Shown: piece after piece, positions 1 to 8,774 of the stretch
Numbering within the stretch: the first letter of the stretch is position 1
Layout: the number at the start of each line of letters is the position of its first letter
Assembly: GCF_030815865.1 (NCBI RefSeq)
Contig: NZ_JAUSXI010000001.1
Coordinates: 124,001 to 188,000, forward strand
DNA: 64,000 nt
Source: Arthrobacter globiformis
GTDB taxonomy: Bacteria; Actinomycetota; Actinomycetes; Actinomycetales; Micrococcaceae
Direction of reading: 5' to 3'
Position numbers and translations under genes: made by a program
The notes under the pieces: model-generated
Told to the model about the DNA's origin: nothing
The model's input: only the letters and a program-made list of their open reading frames with translations
Databases searched by the model: none

Positions 1-1
1 C

Positions 2-178
2 GGTGGTTTCGCCCCGCTGATCGCCATCCAACTGATCGTCCTGACCAGCTCCGGATTCGCCGTGGCAGGTTACCTGTCCGCCGCGCTTCTGCTCATGGTG
101 TTCTGCGTCTACGTCGCCAAAGAAACGTCCAAGATCACCATGAACGAGGCCGGCAAGACGGCCAGCACCACACGATAA
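2..178 (+). CDS. MFS/MHS-type transporter, C-terminal fragment cut by window edge
   Basis: Only the last 58 codons are present; the gene begins before the window. The fragment reads as two hydrophobic helices (APLIAIQLIVLTSS, then GYLSAALLLMVFCVYVA) followed by a short polar tail ending STTR and a TAA stop. This is how major facilitator proteins of the metabolite:H+ symporter type end. It sits 11 bp upstream of the amidase in the same direction, so it probably belongs to the same operon and imports the substrate that the amidase and cyclic amidohydrolase attack. The substrate cannot be told from the fragment. Confidence 0.7.
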   Translation, partial: GGFAPLIAIQLIVLTSSGFAVAGYLSAALLLMVFCVYVAKETSKITMNEAGKTASTTR

Positions 179-189
179 GGATCAGGGAC

Positions 190-1693
190 ATGAACAACAC
201 CGCGCCGCCTTCAACGCGGGCCGCCCTCGACAGGGAACAGCTGACCCGGCTTTCCATGACCGAATGGGCAACCGCCCTGCGGGAGGGCCGCCTGACAGCG
301 ACTGAATGCCTGGAACTGCATCTCGAACGGATCGCCCAGGAAAACCCCCGCCTGAACGCCATCGTCACCCTCAATCCGATGGCAGCTGACGACGCGGCCG
401 CCGCGGACAGGGCTGCCGCCGCCGGCGGGCCGCTGGGCCCCTTGCACGGCGTGCCGTTCACGGTGAAGGACACCTTGGCCACGAAGGGCCTGCGTACCAC
501 CGCGGGAAGCCCCCTTCTGGGGGATTACGTTCCGGAGCAGTCCGCGACGGCGGTCCGCCGCCTGCAGGAGGCAGGAGCGGTGTTGTTGGGCAAGACGAAC
601 TGTTCGGAGTTCGCGGTGGCGACACACACCAGCAACCCGCTCTTCGGAGACACCTGGAATCCGTGGGACACCGGCCTGACATCAGGCGGTTCCACCGGCG
701 GCGACAGCGCCGCCGTGGCGTCCGGCATGAGCGCCTTCGGGCTCGGCACCGACTTTGGCGGATCCATCCGCTGGCCCGCCCACTGCACGGGCCTGGCGAG
801 CCTGCGGCCCACCGTCGGACTGGTGCCGGAGACGGGACTCCTGCCGTACGTACCGCCGGCGGTCGGAGAAAGCCTCCCCGCGCCCAACTCGATGTCTGCC
901 TTGCACCGGCTCGGCACCGTCGCCTGGCTGGCCCGGAGCGTGGACGATCTGGGCGTACTGCTTGGCGTTCTCGCCGGGACGGACGGCGTGGATCCTTCCA
1001 CCCGTGCCGGTACCGGTGGGCGGCCCAATCGAGTCCCTGGCCGGGATCAGCTGTGCCTGGTTCGAGGACGAGGGCACCCACCCCGTCCGGGACGATCTGG
1101 TGACTGCCGTCCGGAAGGCAGCAGAAGCCCTGGATAGCCTTGGTGTTCCGACAACGCACGGCAGGCCGCCAGGCCTCGAGCGGGCAGCGGCAGCCTTTGT
1201 GGCCCTCCGCACGGCCGAGGGAATGCCCGAGGTGGTGGAGCTTGCCACAGGGCGTGAGGACTGGCTGGGCGGCAACCTCCGCGACTCCTTGCTGGGTGCA
1301 GAACCCGGCACAGTGGCGGACTACCGCAAAGCTGCCGCTGAGCGGGATGCGATCCGTGCACAGGTGCTGGGGTTCATGGAAGAGCACAATATCCTGCTGC
1401 TGCCGGTGGCCAGCGTACCGGCGTCGGATCCCCTGACCGGTTACTTCAACGTCAGCGGCAAGGACATTCCCTGGACGGAGCTGGGGTCGTGCTGCCGGGC
1501 CATCAGCATCCTCGGATTCCCGGTGGCGGTTGTGCCGTGCGGGCTTTCCAGTGAAGGACTGCCCGTCGGCCTCCAAGTGGTGGGCCGGCCGTACCGCGAC
1601 CGTGAAGTACTCGCCGTCGCCGCGGCCCTTGAACGGGAGTTTGGCCGCTTCAGCCCTCCGCCCTTCATCTCCCGGCCAGATTCAGTGGAGTGA
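190..1693 (+). CDS. Amidase-signature hydrolase, reading frame broken near position 1000
   Basis: An amidase-signature (AS family) enzyme of about 500 residues that hydrolyses a carboxamide to acid and ammonia. The Ser-cisSer-Lys triad is visible: Lys93 in FTVKDT, Ser168 in SGGSTGG, Ser192 in TDFGGSIRWP. The first part (190 to about 1000) reads in one frame and the second (about 1000 to 1693, from PVPVGGPIESLAG to the usual GLPVGLQVVGRPY ending) in the next frame. Removing one base near 998-1001 (gatccttccacc) restores a continuous protein, so a sequencing error is as likely as real inactivation. It is 6 bp upstream of the GntR gene, inside a co-directional catabolic operon. Substrate unknown; allophanate-, biuret- or ureido-type amides are possible. 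Confidence 0.82.
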
Positions 1694-1699
1694 GCAGAG

Positions 1700-2434
1700 A
1701 TGGATGACGGCGAGGACATAGAGTCACTACAAAACCATGAATGGAGCACCATGCTTGCCGCAGAAGAAACCCAGCACAAGGAGCGTCCCCTCCGCGAGAC
1801 TGTCCGGGACACTCTCCGCAGCAGGATTTTCGAAGGGCATTACGCTCCCGGCACGCGGCTGGTGGAACGCGACCTGGCAGCCGAGTTCAATGTCTCCCGG
1901 CTGCCGGTCCGCGAGGCGCTGCGGATGCTGCGTCAGGAGGGCCTCCTCAGTGACCGGGGAGCCCGCGGCGCCGAGGTCAGCTCACTCAGCCCCAAGGATG
2001 TTGAGGATCTCTTCGACGTCCGCCAGTCGCTGGAGGTGCTGGCCTGCCGCCTTGCCGCCGTCCGCGCAACCACCGAGGACCTTGAGTATCTTGACGGTCT
2101 CCTGGACGAGGCCGAACGCTGCCTCGCCAAGGGCGCCGTCATGGAGGCCCACCGGGCCAACAGCGAATTCCACGACGCGATCACCCGGATCGCGGACAAC
2201 GGCTTCCTCAGGTCCGCCCTGGAACCGCTGCAGGGCCGCATGCACTGGCTGTTCCGGCACGTCAGCGACCTGCCCGAACTGATCCAGGAACACCGGGAGC
2301 TCTACGGCGCCATCGCCAGCGGCGATCCCGACCTCGCCGCAGCCCAGTCGGCGTCGCACATCGGCAAATACCGCGAACAGTTCCCCGACGACTTCCAGAA
2401 AACAGAACCCGCTCTTCACCGGAAGAAAAAATGA
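1700..2434 (+). CDS. GntR-family regulator, FCD subfamily
   Basis: 244-residue transcription factor. The winged helix-turn-helix lies at about residues 30-95 (RSRIFEGHYAPGTRLVERDL, then VSRLPVREALRMLRQEGLL). The C-terminal all-alpha FCD ligand domain carries the histidines usual for its metal site (EFHDAI, EHRELYGA, SASHIGKY). It is embedded between the amidase and the racemase-like gene and overlaps the latter by 4 bp, so it is probably an autoregulated repressor of this catabolic operon that responds to an acid intermediate. The start is uncertain: an in-frame ATG at 1751, preceded by a GGAG, would remove 17 residues that are not conserved in the family. Confidence 0.9.
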   Translation: MDDGEDIESLQNHEWSTMLAAEETQHKERPLRETVRDTLRSRIFEGHYAPGTRLVERDLAAEFNVSRLPVREALRMLRQEGLLSDRGARGAEVSSLSPKDVEDLFDVRQSLEVLACRLAAVRATTEDLEYLDGLLDEAERCLAKGAVMEAHRANSEFHDAITRIADNGFLRSALEPLQGRMHWLFRHVSDLPELIQEHRELYGAIASGDPDLAAAQSASHIGKYREQFPDDFQKTEPALHRKKK

Positions 2435-3222
2435 AACTCCTTGTCATCAACCCAAACATCAGCGACGACGTCACCGCGCTGATCGAATCCGAAGCCCTGC
2501 GCTCGGCCTCGCCGGACACCGAGCTGGTGGTCCGCACTGCCGGGTACGGCGTGGAATACATCGAAACCCGCTTTGAGTCCCTGATCGCCGCGGGCGCAGT
2601 GGCCGAAATCATTGCTGAGCACACGCGGGACGACGGCGTCGGCCGTGTCGACGCCGTCGTGGTTGCGGCCTTCGGGGACCCGGGAATGCCCGCCCTGAAG
2701 GAACTTGCCGACGTGCCCGTCGTCGGCATTACTGAGGCAGCCCTCTGCGCCGCGGCGCTGCAGGGGCACCGGTTCTCCGTCATCGCCATCTCGGACCGGA
2801 TCCGTCCGTGGTACCTGGACTGCGTGGAGCGGTTCGGCCTTGGCGGCCGGCTGGCCTCCATCCGCTCCATCAACGAGACCCTGAACGCCATCGGCTCGGT
2901 GCAGCAGGATTTCAGGGAAACCCTTCTGGCACTCAGCCGGCAGGCCGTCGCGGAGGACGGGGCCGACGTCGTCATCCTCGCCGGAGCGCCCTTGGCGGGG
3001 CTGGCCCGCGAACTCCGGGGGCAGATCCCCGTCCCCGTGGTGGACGGCATATCCGCCGGCATCCGGATGGCCGAGGCTCTGGCGGGGCTCCAGTGCGGCC
3101 CTCATCGCGCCGGGGCGTTCGCCCCGCCGCCGGTCAAGGCCCGCAAGGGCCTGTCCGAAAATCTCGACGCCGCCCTGGCCGCCGCCCAGACGGCGGCGAA
3201 CGCCGCAGCGCCGGCCAAGTAG
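2431..3222 (+). CDS. Asp/Glu/hydantoin racemase-family protein lacking both catalytic cysteines
   Basis: 263 residues starting MKLLVINPNISDDV, the hallmark N-terminus of the Asp/Glu/hydantoin racemase superfamily. Hydantoin racemases use two cysteines, one in each lobe. Here the equivalent positions are Ala80 (VVVAAFGDPG) and about Gly185 (VVILAGAPLAG). Other cysteines (106, 131, 222) are not in those motifs. It is therefore either a non-racemising branch or uses other chemistry. The gene overlaps the GntR stop by ATGA and lies 67 bp before the cyclic amidohydrolase, the usual hydantoin-utilisation neighbourhood. The last 40 residues are an Ala-rich tail beyond the domain. I would call it racemase family only. 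Confidence 0.85.
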   Translation: MKLLVINPNISDDVTALIESEALRSASPDTELVVRTAGYGVEYIETRFESLIAAGAVAEIIAEHTRDDGVGRVDAVVVAAFGDPGMPALKELADVPVVGITEAALCAAALQGHRFSVIAISDRIRPWYLDCVERFGLGGRLASIRSINETLNAIGSVQQDFRETLLALSRQAVAEDGADVVILAGAPLAGLARELRGQIPVPVVDGISAGIRMAEALAGLQCGPHRAGAFAPPPVKARKGLSENLDAALAAAQTAANAAAPAK

Positions 3223-3289
3223 TCCCGCCGACTTCTGTCAACTAACCCCAGCAAACTTCCCCATCAGCTTCCCAGTCAGGAGGACGACG

Positions 3290-4711
3290 ATGTCCCAGAT
3301 TCCCGAACTCGTCATCGCCAACGGCACCGTGGTCAACAGTTTTGGCCGCCAGCACGCCCACGTCGTAGTGGTGGACGGCAAGATCAGCCAGCTCGTTGAC
3401 GCCGCAGAACCAGCGCCCGGCGCGCTCCGCACCATCGATGCCACCGGCCAGTTGGTGATCCCCGGCGGCGTGGACGGGCACTGCCACGTGGCCCAGGTGA
3501 CCGGCAGGTTCCGCACCCTGGACGATTACCGCACTACCTCAACCGCTGCCCTGTGGGGCGGCACCACCACCATCATCGACTTCGGCATCCCCCGCGACGC
3601 CCGCGAAACCCCGCTGGCGGCCGTGCTCAACAAGAAGGAACTGGCGCAGGAGTCCCGCTGCGACGTGGCTCTCCACGGGTCCGTGGTCAGCTGGGACGAG
3701 ACCGTGCCGTGGCAGCTCGAACAGCTCGCCGCCGAGGGCGTCCGCTCCGTGAAGATGTACACCACCAACCGCGGCACCACCATGGCGGACGGGGACACCA
3801 TCCTGAAGGTGATGCGCGAAATGGTGCGGCTGGACGGGCTCACCTACATCCACGCCGAGCACGACCCCATCATCGCGGACTGCACGGCGCAGCACGCCGA
3901 CGACGGCAGGATCGGCATCGAACACCTGCACCGCACGCGCCCCGAGCTGGCCGAGGAAATCTCGGTCCGCGAAACCCTGGCCATGGCCCAGTACACGAAG
4001 GCCCCGGTGTACTTCGTCCACCAGTCCACGGCCGGCGCAGTCGACCTGGTCACCGAGGCCCGGGCTCACGGCCAGGAAGCCTATTCCGAGACGTGCCCGC
4101 ACTACCTCACACTTGATGACACCGTATACGGCTCGGCCTTTCCGGAGTGGTACGCCTGCTGCCCGCCGATGCGCAGCCCGGAGACAGTGGCAGCCCTCAA
4201 GGAGCGTCTGGCCGGCGGCGCCATCCACACCGTGGCCTCGGACCATTCCTGCTACGACCTGACCCAGAAGCGCGAACGCACCGACGACGTCCGCGCCATG
4301 CCGCACGGCCTTCCGGGCGTGGAGACGCGCATGCCCGTCACGTTCACGGCGATGGCTGAGTCCGGCAGCGGCGTGGAGGACTTCGTGGAGGTCTTCTCCG
4401 CCGGACCGGCGCGCATCAATGCCCTGCCCGGCAAGGGCTCCATCGCCGAGGGCTTCGACGCCGACCTGGTGCTCTTCGATCCCGCAGAACAGCGGACGGT
4501 GGACGGCGGCGCGCTGCACATGGGCACCGACTTCTCGCCGTTCGACGGCCGCACTCTGGCCGGCTGGCCCGCCATCGTGGTTTCCGCCGGCCGCGTGGTG
4601 CTGGACCGGGAGGGCTTCCACGACCCCGGCGCCGTGGGCCGCTTCGTGGCCCGGAACGGGTTCCGGGAACACCTTGCCGCCGCTGCCGGCCTGTCCGCCG
4701 CGACCCTCTAG
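3290..4711 (+). CDS. Cyclic amidohydrolase (dihydropyrimidinase/hydantoinase/allantoinase family)
   Basis: 473 residues, full length for the metal-dependent cyclic amidohydrolases that open hydantoin, dihydropyrimidine or allantoin rings. Binuclear metal ligands are all visible: His64 and His66 (GGVDGHCHV), the carboxylated Lys155 (VRSVKMY), His188 (YIHAEHD), His244 (YFVHQST) and Asp318 (VASDHSCYD). A strong ribosome binding site (AGGAGG, 3278-3283) precedes the ATG. It follows the racemase-like gene and is followed 9 bp later by the decarboxylase-like gene. In hydantoin operons the ring-opening enzyme is paired with an amidase/carbamoylase, a role the upstream amidase could fill. The true substrate is not decided by sequence. 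Confidence 0.9.
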   Translation: MSQIPELVIANGTVVNSFGRQHAHVVVVDGKISQLVDAAEPAPGALRTIDATGQLVIPGGVDGHCHVAQVTGRFRTLDDYRTTSTAALWGGTTTIIDFGIPRDARETPLAAVLNKKELAQESRCDVALHGSVVSWDETVPWQLEQLAAEGVRSVKMYTTNRGTTMADGDTILKVMREMVRLDGLTYIHAEHDPIIADCTAQHADDGRIGIEHLHRTRPELAEEISVRETLAMAQYTKAPVYFVHQSTAGAVDLVTEARAHGQEAYSETCPHYLTLDDTVYGSAFPEWYACCPPMRSPETVAALKERLAGGAIHTVASDHSCYDLTQKRERTDDVRAMPHGLPGVETRMPVTFTAMAESGSGVEDFVEVFSAGPARINALPGKGSIAEGFDADLVLFDPAEQRTVDGGALHMGTDFSPFDGRTLAGWPAIVVSAGRVVLDREGFHDPGAVGRFVARNGFREHLAAAAGLSAATL

Positions 4712-4720
4712 GAGCACGCC

Positions 4721-5450
4721 ATGACTTCTTCAAACCGCCCAACCCGGATCGGCATGATCGTGCCGTCCTCCAACACCTGCCTGGAACCGCAGAGCTACCG
4801 TATCCTGGGCGACCGCACGGACGTCACCATCCACTTCACCCGGATCCCGGTCACCCGGATTGCGCTGGACAACTCATCCGACAGGCAGTTCGACCCCGCC
4901 GTCATGCGGGAGGCCGCCGGGCTGCTGGCGACCGCGGACGTGGACGTGATCGCCTGGAACGGCACCTCGGGATCGTGGCTGGGATCCGGGCACGACCGCG
5001 ACCCTCGTCCTTGAAATCACCGACGCCACCGGCATCCCCGCCACGACATCCACCCTTGCGTACCTCGAGGCGTTCCGGGCCTTCGGCACCGAGCGAATCG
5101 GGCTGTTCACGCCGTACACGGAGGACGTCAACGAGGCCATCATCAGGTCCTATGAGCGGGACGGCATCAAGACCGTCAGCCACCGCTGCCTGGGCCTGAG
5201 CGACAACGAGTCCTTCGGCCGGGTCAGCGACGATGAAATGCGTCCCGGCTCTCTGGAGCTCGCGGCCGACGCTCCGGATGCGCTGATCTACCTCTGCACC
5301 AACCTGTACGGCGCCAACATAGCGGCCGGAATCGAGGGGGGCACGGGCGTTCCGGTGCTGGATTCGGTGGCCGTGACGCTGTGGCACTGCCTGAAACTTG
5401 CCGGCTCCCCCTTGCTCGCACCAAGGTGGGGCAGGCTCCTCGGGGACTGA
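4721..5450 (+). CDS. Arylmalonate decarboxylase/maleate isomerase-family enzyme, frame broken near 4980
   Basis: About 242 residues in two frames. The first runs from MTSSNRPTRIGMIVPSSNT to WNGTSGSWL; the second continues DPGTTATLVLEITDATGIPA and ends APRWGRLLGD. Deleting one G from ctgggatcc (4978-4986) joins them exactly. The protein belongs to the Asp/Glu racemase superfamily branch with maleate isomerase and arylmalonate decarboxylase. Its residue pattern is decarboxylase-like: Gly-Thr-Ser in the first loop where isomerases have Cys, and a single catalytic-position Cys in IYLCTNLYG. It closes the operon, 9 bp after the cyclic amidohydrolase, suggesting that a malonate-like product is made. 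The following gene converges 6 bp downstream. Confidence 0.75.
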
Positions 5451-5456
5451 GGGTAG

Positions 5457-6374
5457 CTACATCCGGATTTTGAGCGCCCCGGGATCCACCCAGATGGACA
5501 GGCGCTTGACGGTACCCACGTGGTCGCCGTCGAGCTGGAACTCCTCCTCCTGCTCGAGGGTGACCTCGATTTTCTTGCCCTGGAAGTACTCGGCGGATTC
5601 CTTCTGGTTCTTCTTGCGGCCGAAGATGCCCGCCGCGACGCCCAGCCAGCCGAAGTGCCCGCGGGGTGCCAGGATCAGCAGGTCCAGGATGCCGTCGTCG
5701 ACCTTCGCTTCGGGGAAAATTTCGATGCCGCCCATGATCCTGCCGCAGTTGCCGGCCATGACACTGCGGATCCGCCGCTTGACGGGGTGCTTGCCGTCCA
5801 CCTTGACTGTGGCCCTGACGGGCTTGCCCGGCAGCTTGCGGATGCCGGCTTCAACGTAAGCGAGCCAGCCCATGCGGTCCTTCAGTGCGTCCACCGTGTC
5901 CGCCATGATCGCGGCGTCGTAGCCCACGCCAGCCATGACCAGGAAGACGTTCTCGTCGTCGGACCCGTCAAAGGTGCTCCTGGCGACGTCAATCGTGCGG
6001 TCGGTGCCGTTCAGGACGTCGTACGCGGCGGAGACGGGATCGGAGATATCCACGCCCATATTGCGGGCCAGCAGGTTGCCCGTGCCCAGCGGCACCATCC
6101 CCATCGGCGTATCCGTCCCGGCCAGCGCCTCGGCCACGCACCGCACGGTACCGTCGCCGCCGGCGGCAATAACGACGTCGACCCCCGCCTCCAGCGCCTC
6201 GCGGGCCTGGCCCACTCCCGGGTCCTCAACGGTGGTTTCCAGCCACAGCGGCTCGGCCCAGCCCTGCGTGTCGCACAGCCGGACCAGCGAGGCGCGGAGG
6301 TCGGCGCCAACAGCCTTGGCGGGGTTTACGACCACGGCGGCCCGTGGCGGCGAGGAAGCATTCTGGGCTGTCAT
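5457..6374 (-). CDS. Diacylglycerol kinase catalytic-domain lipid kinase
   Basis: 305 residues when started at MTAQNASSPPRAAVVVNPAK; the open frame runs on upstream but that stretch is Arg/Pro-rich and unlike the family. The DAGK/sphingosine-kinase catalytic domain shows the nucleotide loop GGDGTVRCVAEAL and PLGTGNLLARNMG, followed by the C-terminal beta-sandwich (IRSVMAGNCGRIMGGIEIFP, and the EEFQLDGDHVG turn near the end). Such proteins phosphorylate diacylglycerol or related membrane lipids; actinobacterial members sit in phospholipid recycling or phosphatidylinositol-type lipid synthesis. It converges on the preceding operon and lies 110 bp downstream of the MFS gene on the same strand. 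Confidence 0.88.
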   Translation of the reverse strand: MTAQNASSPPRAAVVVNPAKAVGADLRASLVRLCDTQGWAEPLWLETTVEDPGVGQAREALEAGVDVVIAAGGDGTVRCVAEALAGTDTPMGMVPLGTGNLLARNMGVDISDPVSAAYDVLNGTDRTIDVARSTFDGSDDENVFLVMAGVGYDAAIMADTVDALKDRMGWLAYVEAGIRKLPGKPVRATVKVDGKHPVKRRIRSVMAGNCGRIMGGIEIFPEAKVDDGILDLLILAPRGHFGWLGVAAGIFGRKKNQKESAEYFQGKKIEVTLEQEEEFQLDGDHVGTVKRLSIWVDPGALKIRM

Positions 6375-6484
6375 GGTGTCCTTCGGCTGCTGCGGGCGGG
6401 CCCGAAAGCCCCGGAACTCAAATCGTAGCCGCGTTCCCGGGATATGGCATGAACCTAAGTTCATCGACGCGCAGCCGGCGGCCC

Positions 6485-7789
6485 TCAGCGCGCGGTTTCC
6501 AGCCCGCCGGTGCTGCTGTGGCGGTCCAGGAGCGACGCCCCGGCAGCGGCCAGGATGAGTGCGGCGGCAAGGAACAGGGGAAGCTGCGGCTCCCCTGTTA
6601 TGGCAACGCCGGCCGCCGCTGTTCCGGCGGACCCGGCGACGATCTTGAGGGCACCCACCCAAACAAATACCTGCCCCCGGACCTGCGGTGGGGCAAACTC
6701 ACTGCGGGCGGCCAGGGTCGCCGCGAAGAAGTACGAGTTCATGGCTCCCGCGGCTGCGTACGCCGCGACGGCAGACGCAAAGTACCCGGACAAGGCGGCC
6801 ACCGCGAGCGCCACGGCCACCAGTCCCGCGAGCCGCGTCACCAGACGATCCGCGTCACCCCGCAGCGGACGGCACATGACCCCGGCCGAACCGGCCAGGC
6901 CGCCCAGTCCGTAGGCAGCCGTCAGGACGCCCGCGGCGGCCGGCTGTACCTGGAACACGGCGGTGAAGGCGACGGCCGCGATGGGAAGCGCCGCTACGGA
7001 GAACGCCACGGTGCTGGTCAGGTACAGCATCCTGCGCAGGCGGTCCGTGACAGCCATCAGCCGAAGAGTCTGAACCGCCGTCGGAGCATCGGCTGCCCGC
7101 GCTGCGGGAGGCGCGTAAGGCAGCAACCGCACGACGGCGGCGGCAACGAATGTGGCCGCCGCCAGGATGAGCGCGGCTACTGTGGGTCCGGCCCAGGCAG
7201 AGACAGCGGCCACGACGCTCGGGCCGATGGTCCCGCCGATTCCGTAGGTGGCCACATCCCAGCCCTGGGCCCGGCGCTGGCTGACCTGGTCCGGGCCGGC
7301 GATTGCCGGTAGGCGGCTGCTGATGCCGCCGGTCAGCAGGGGTCCGACCAGCCCCGAAGCCACCAGCAGAACACCCGTCACCGCTGGCCAGGTCATCGCG
7401 TACAGCAGCACGGCAGCCGCCAGGGTGGCGCCATGGACCACGCACGCCCATGCAATCAGGACGCGGCCGTCGCTGCAAGAGTCCAGGCTCCGGGCCACCA
7501 GCGGCCCCAGCAGGTGCGGGGCGGTAATGCAGGCGCCGAGCAGGCCGGCAAGCCAACCCGGCGCCCCGCTGGTTGTGACCATGAGTACGATCGCGACGAC
7601 GGCCCCGCCGTCCGCAGTGCGCGCCAGCGTCGCGGCCGCCACGTAGCGCGCCAATCCGCCACTTTTCCGGGCCAGGTCCGGTGCCGGCTGACCTCGCTGG
7701 GCCGTCCGCTCCCCCGGCGCTTCTTGCTCCACCAGTGATTTTTGCTCCGCCGCGCCGCGGTCCAGGCTACCCATGCCGCACCTGCTCAT
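6485..7789 (-). CDS. MFS transporter, probable exporter
   Basis: 434 residues with about twelve hydrophobic segments of the major facilitator fold; loops carry LVARSLDSCSDGRV and GMNS-like helix breaks (AGAMNSYFFAATLAA). The start chosen is the ATG that overlaps the stop of the DapA-like gene by 4 bp (ATGA), implying translational coupling; a second ATG 15 bp later is possible. A polar N-terminal extension of about 45 residues (QKSLVEQEAPGERTAQRGQP) precedes helix 1. No substrate-specific motif is recognised. As a partner of the upstream lyase gene and of the divergent MocR regulator it may move the substrate or product of that lyase. Confidence 0.85.
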   Translation of the reverse strand: MSRCGMGSLDRGAAEQKSLVEQEAPGERTAQRGQPAPDLARKSGGLARYVAAATLARTADGGAVVAIVLMVTTSGAPGWLAGLLGACITAPHLLGPLVARSLDSCSDGRVLIAWACVVHGATLAAAVLLYAMTWPAVTGVLLVASGLVGPLLTGGISSRLPAIAGPDQVSQRRAQGWDVATYGIGGTIGPSVVAAVSAWAGPTVAALILAAATFVAAAVVRLLPYAPPAARAADAPTAVQTLRLMAVTDRLRRMLYLTSTVAFSVAALPIAAVAFTAVFQVQPAAAGVLTAAYGLGGLAGSAGVMCRPLRGDADRLVTRLAGLVAVALAVAALSGYFASAVAAYAAAGAMNSYFFAATLAARSEFAPPQVRGQVFVWVGALKIVAGSAGTAAAGVAITGEPQLPLFLAAALILAAAGASLLDRHSSTGGLETAR

Positions 7790-8673
7790 GCGTCCAGTCC
7801 GCTGAGGCGCAGGGCTTCCTCGACCTTGATACGGCCGTTGGTGTCCAGGCTTTGCAGTGGGCGGGGCAGGCACGGCGCCTCCACGAAGCCCAGCACCTCG
7901 GCCATGGTGGCAGCGACGCGCAGGCTCCCGTATGTGCGGAAGAGCGCCCACACGGGCTCCAGCGCGGCAGATGCCTCCAGCGCCAGGTCGCCCTGCCCGG
8001 TCTTGGCAAGGTCGACGATCACCCTGGCGGTCTTGGGAAACAGACCGGCGACGACCGAATACCAAACGTCGCACCCGGCCAGCAGTGCCTCCGCAGCGGC
8101 CCAGTCGCCGCTGACGCCTAGGGACACACCGTCCGGAACCGCTGCCCGGAGCCGTGCGATGCGGCCGGCAGCCTGCCCCGGTGCAGGGGGCGGGAACTTG
8201 ATCGAAGCGATCCCCGGAAGTTCGGCGATGCGGCCGTGGAGTTCATCAGAGAAGGTGAACCCCGTGGTGGCCGGGTTGTCGTAGACGGCAATCGGCAGAT
8301 CGGACGCAGACGAGACTTCGCGGTACAGGCCGTAGACCTCTTCGTCGCCTAGCCGCTGATACGAGACAGGTGCCAGCAGCAGGCCCGAGGCGCCCGCAAT
8401 CTGGGCATCTTCGACGCATCCCAGCACGTCACGGGTGCGCATGGCACCGACACCTGCCACCACGGGAGTCCCCGGCGCGGCTTCGACGGCTGCCTTCACC
8501 ACTTTGCGGCGTTCCTCGCGCAGCAGATAGGTGTAGATGCCTGTGGAACCCAGCACACCGATGGAGTCCACCCCGGCTTCGGCGCACCGCCTGACCAGCC
8601 GAGCCAGTGCGGCTTCGTCGGCGTTGTCCCCGGTAAGCGGCGTCAGGGGAAATGCACAAAGGCCGGTAAACAC
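7786..8673 (-). CDS. Dihydrodipicolinate synthase (DapA)-family lyase/aldolase
   Basis: 295 residues, a class I aldolase TIM barrel of the DapA/N-acetylneuraminate lyase superfamily. The Schiff-base lysine is Lys159 (IASIKFPP) and the proton-shuttling tyrosine is Tyr131 (PIAVYDNPATTG). The lysine is followed by FPPPAPG rather than the DapA-typical E/DxxG, and the pairing with an MFS gene instead of dapB/dapD argues for a catabolic lyase, not lysine synthesis. The start is GTG preceded by AGAGAGGA. Divergent 101 bp away is a MocR-type regulator whose PLP-binding domain is likely to sense an amino acid or related metabolite. Confidence 0.85.
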   Translation of the reverse strand: MFTGLCAFPLTPLTGDNADEAALARLVRRCAEAGVDSIGVLGSTGIYTYLLREERRKVVKAAVEAAPGTPVVAGVGAMRTRDVLGCVEDAQIAGASGLLLAPVSYQRLGDEEVYGLYREVSSASDLPIAVYDNPATTGFTFSDELHGRIAELPGIASIKFPPPAPGQAAGRIARLRAAVPDGVSLGVSGDWAAAEALLAGCDVWYSVVAGLFPKTARVIVDLAKTGQGDLALEASAALEPVWALFRTYGSLRVAATMAEVLGFVEAPCLPRPLQSLDTNGRIKVEEALRLSGLDA

Positions 8674-8724
8674 GAGGGTGTCCTCTCTTCAGTCAGCTTT
8701 GGTTACTCCCTTCATGCTCACAGC

Positions 8725-8768
8725 CGGATTGGTCCTAGCATAGATCCAAGAATCCACGATCCAGGAGG
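8725..8768. promoter_or_regulatory. Divergent control region with three ATCCA repeats
   Basis: Between the DapA-like gene and the MocR gene lie three ATCCA words at 8744, 8752 and 8759, spaced 8 and 7 bp, with a degenerate inverse (GGATTGG, about 8726-8732) on the other side. MocR proteins commonly bind two or three short direct repeats in the intergenic region next to their own gene, so this is the obvious candidate operator. The assignment is by position and repetition only. Confidence 0.4.
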
Positions 8769-8774
8769 ACCAAG

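Noticed and set aside
3290..4711. Naming the cyclic amidohydrolase as hydA, allB or pydB
   Set aside because: Metal ligands are shared by all three and the neighbours do not match one pathway.
5520..6428. 302-codon plus-strand frame opposite the lipid kinase
   Set aside because: The minus strand carries GGDGT and PLGTGN kinase motifs; the plus frame has none.
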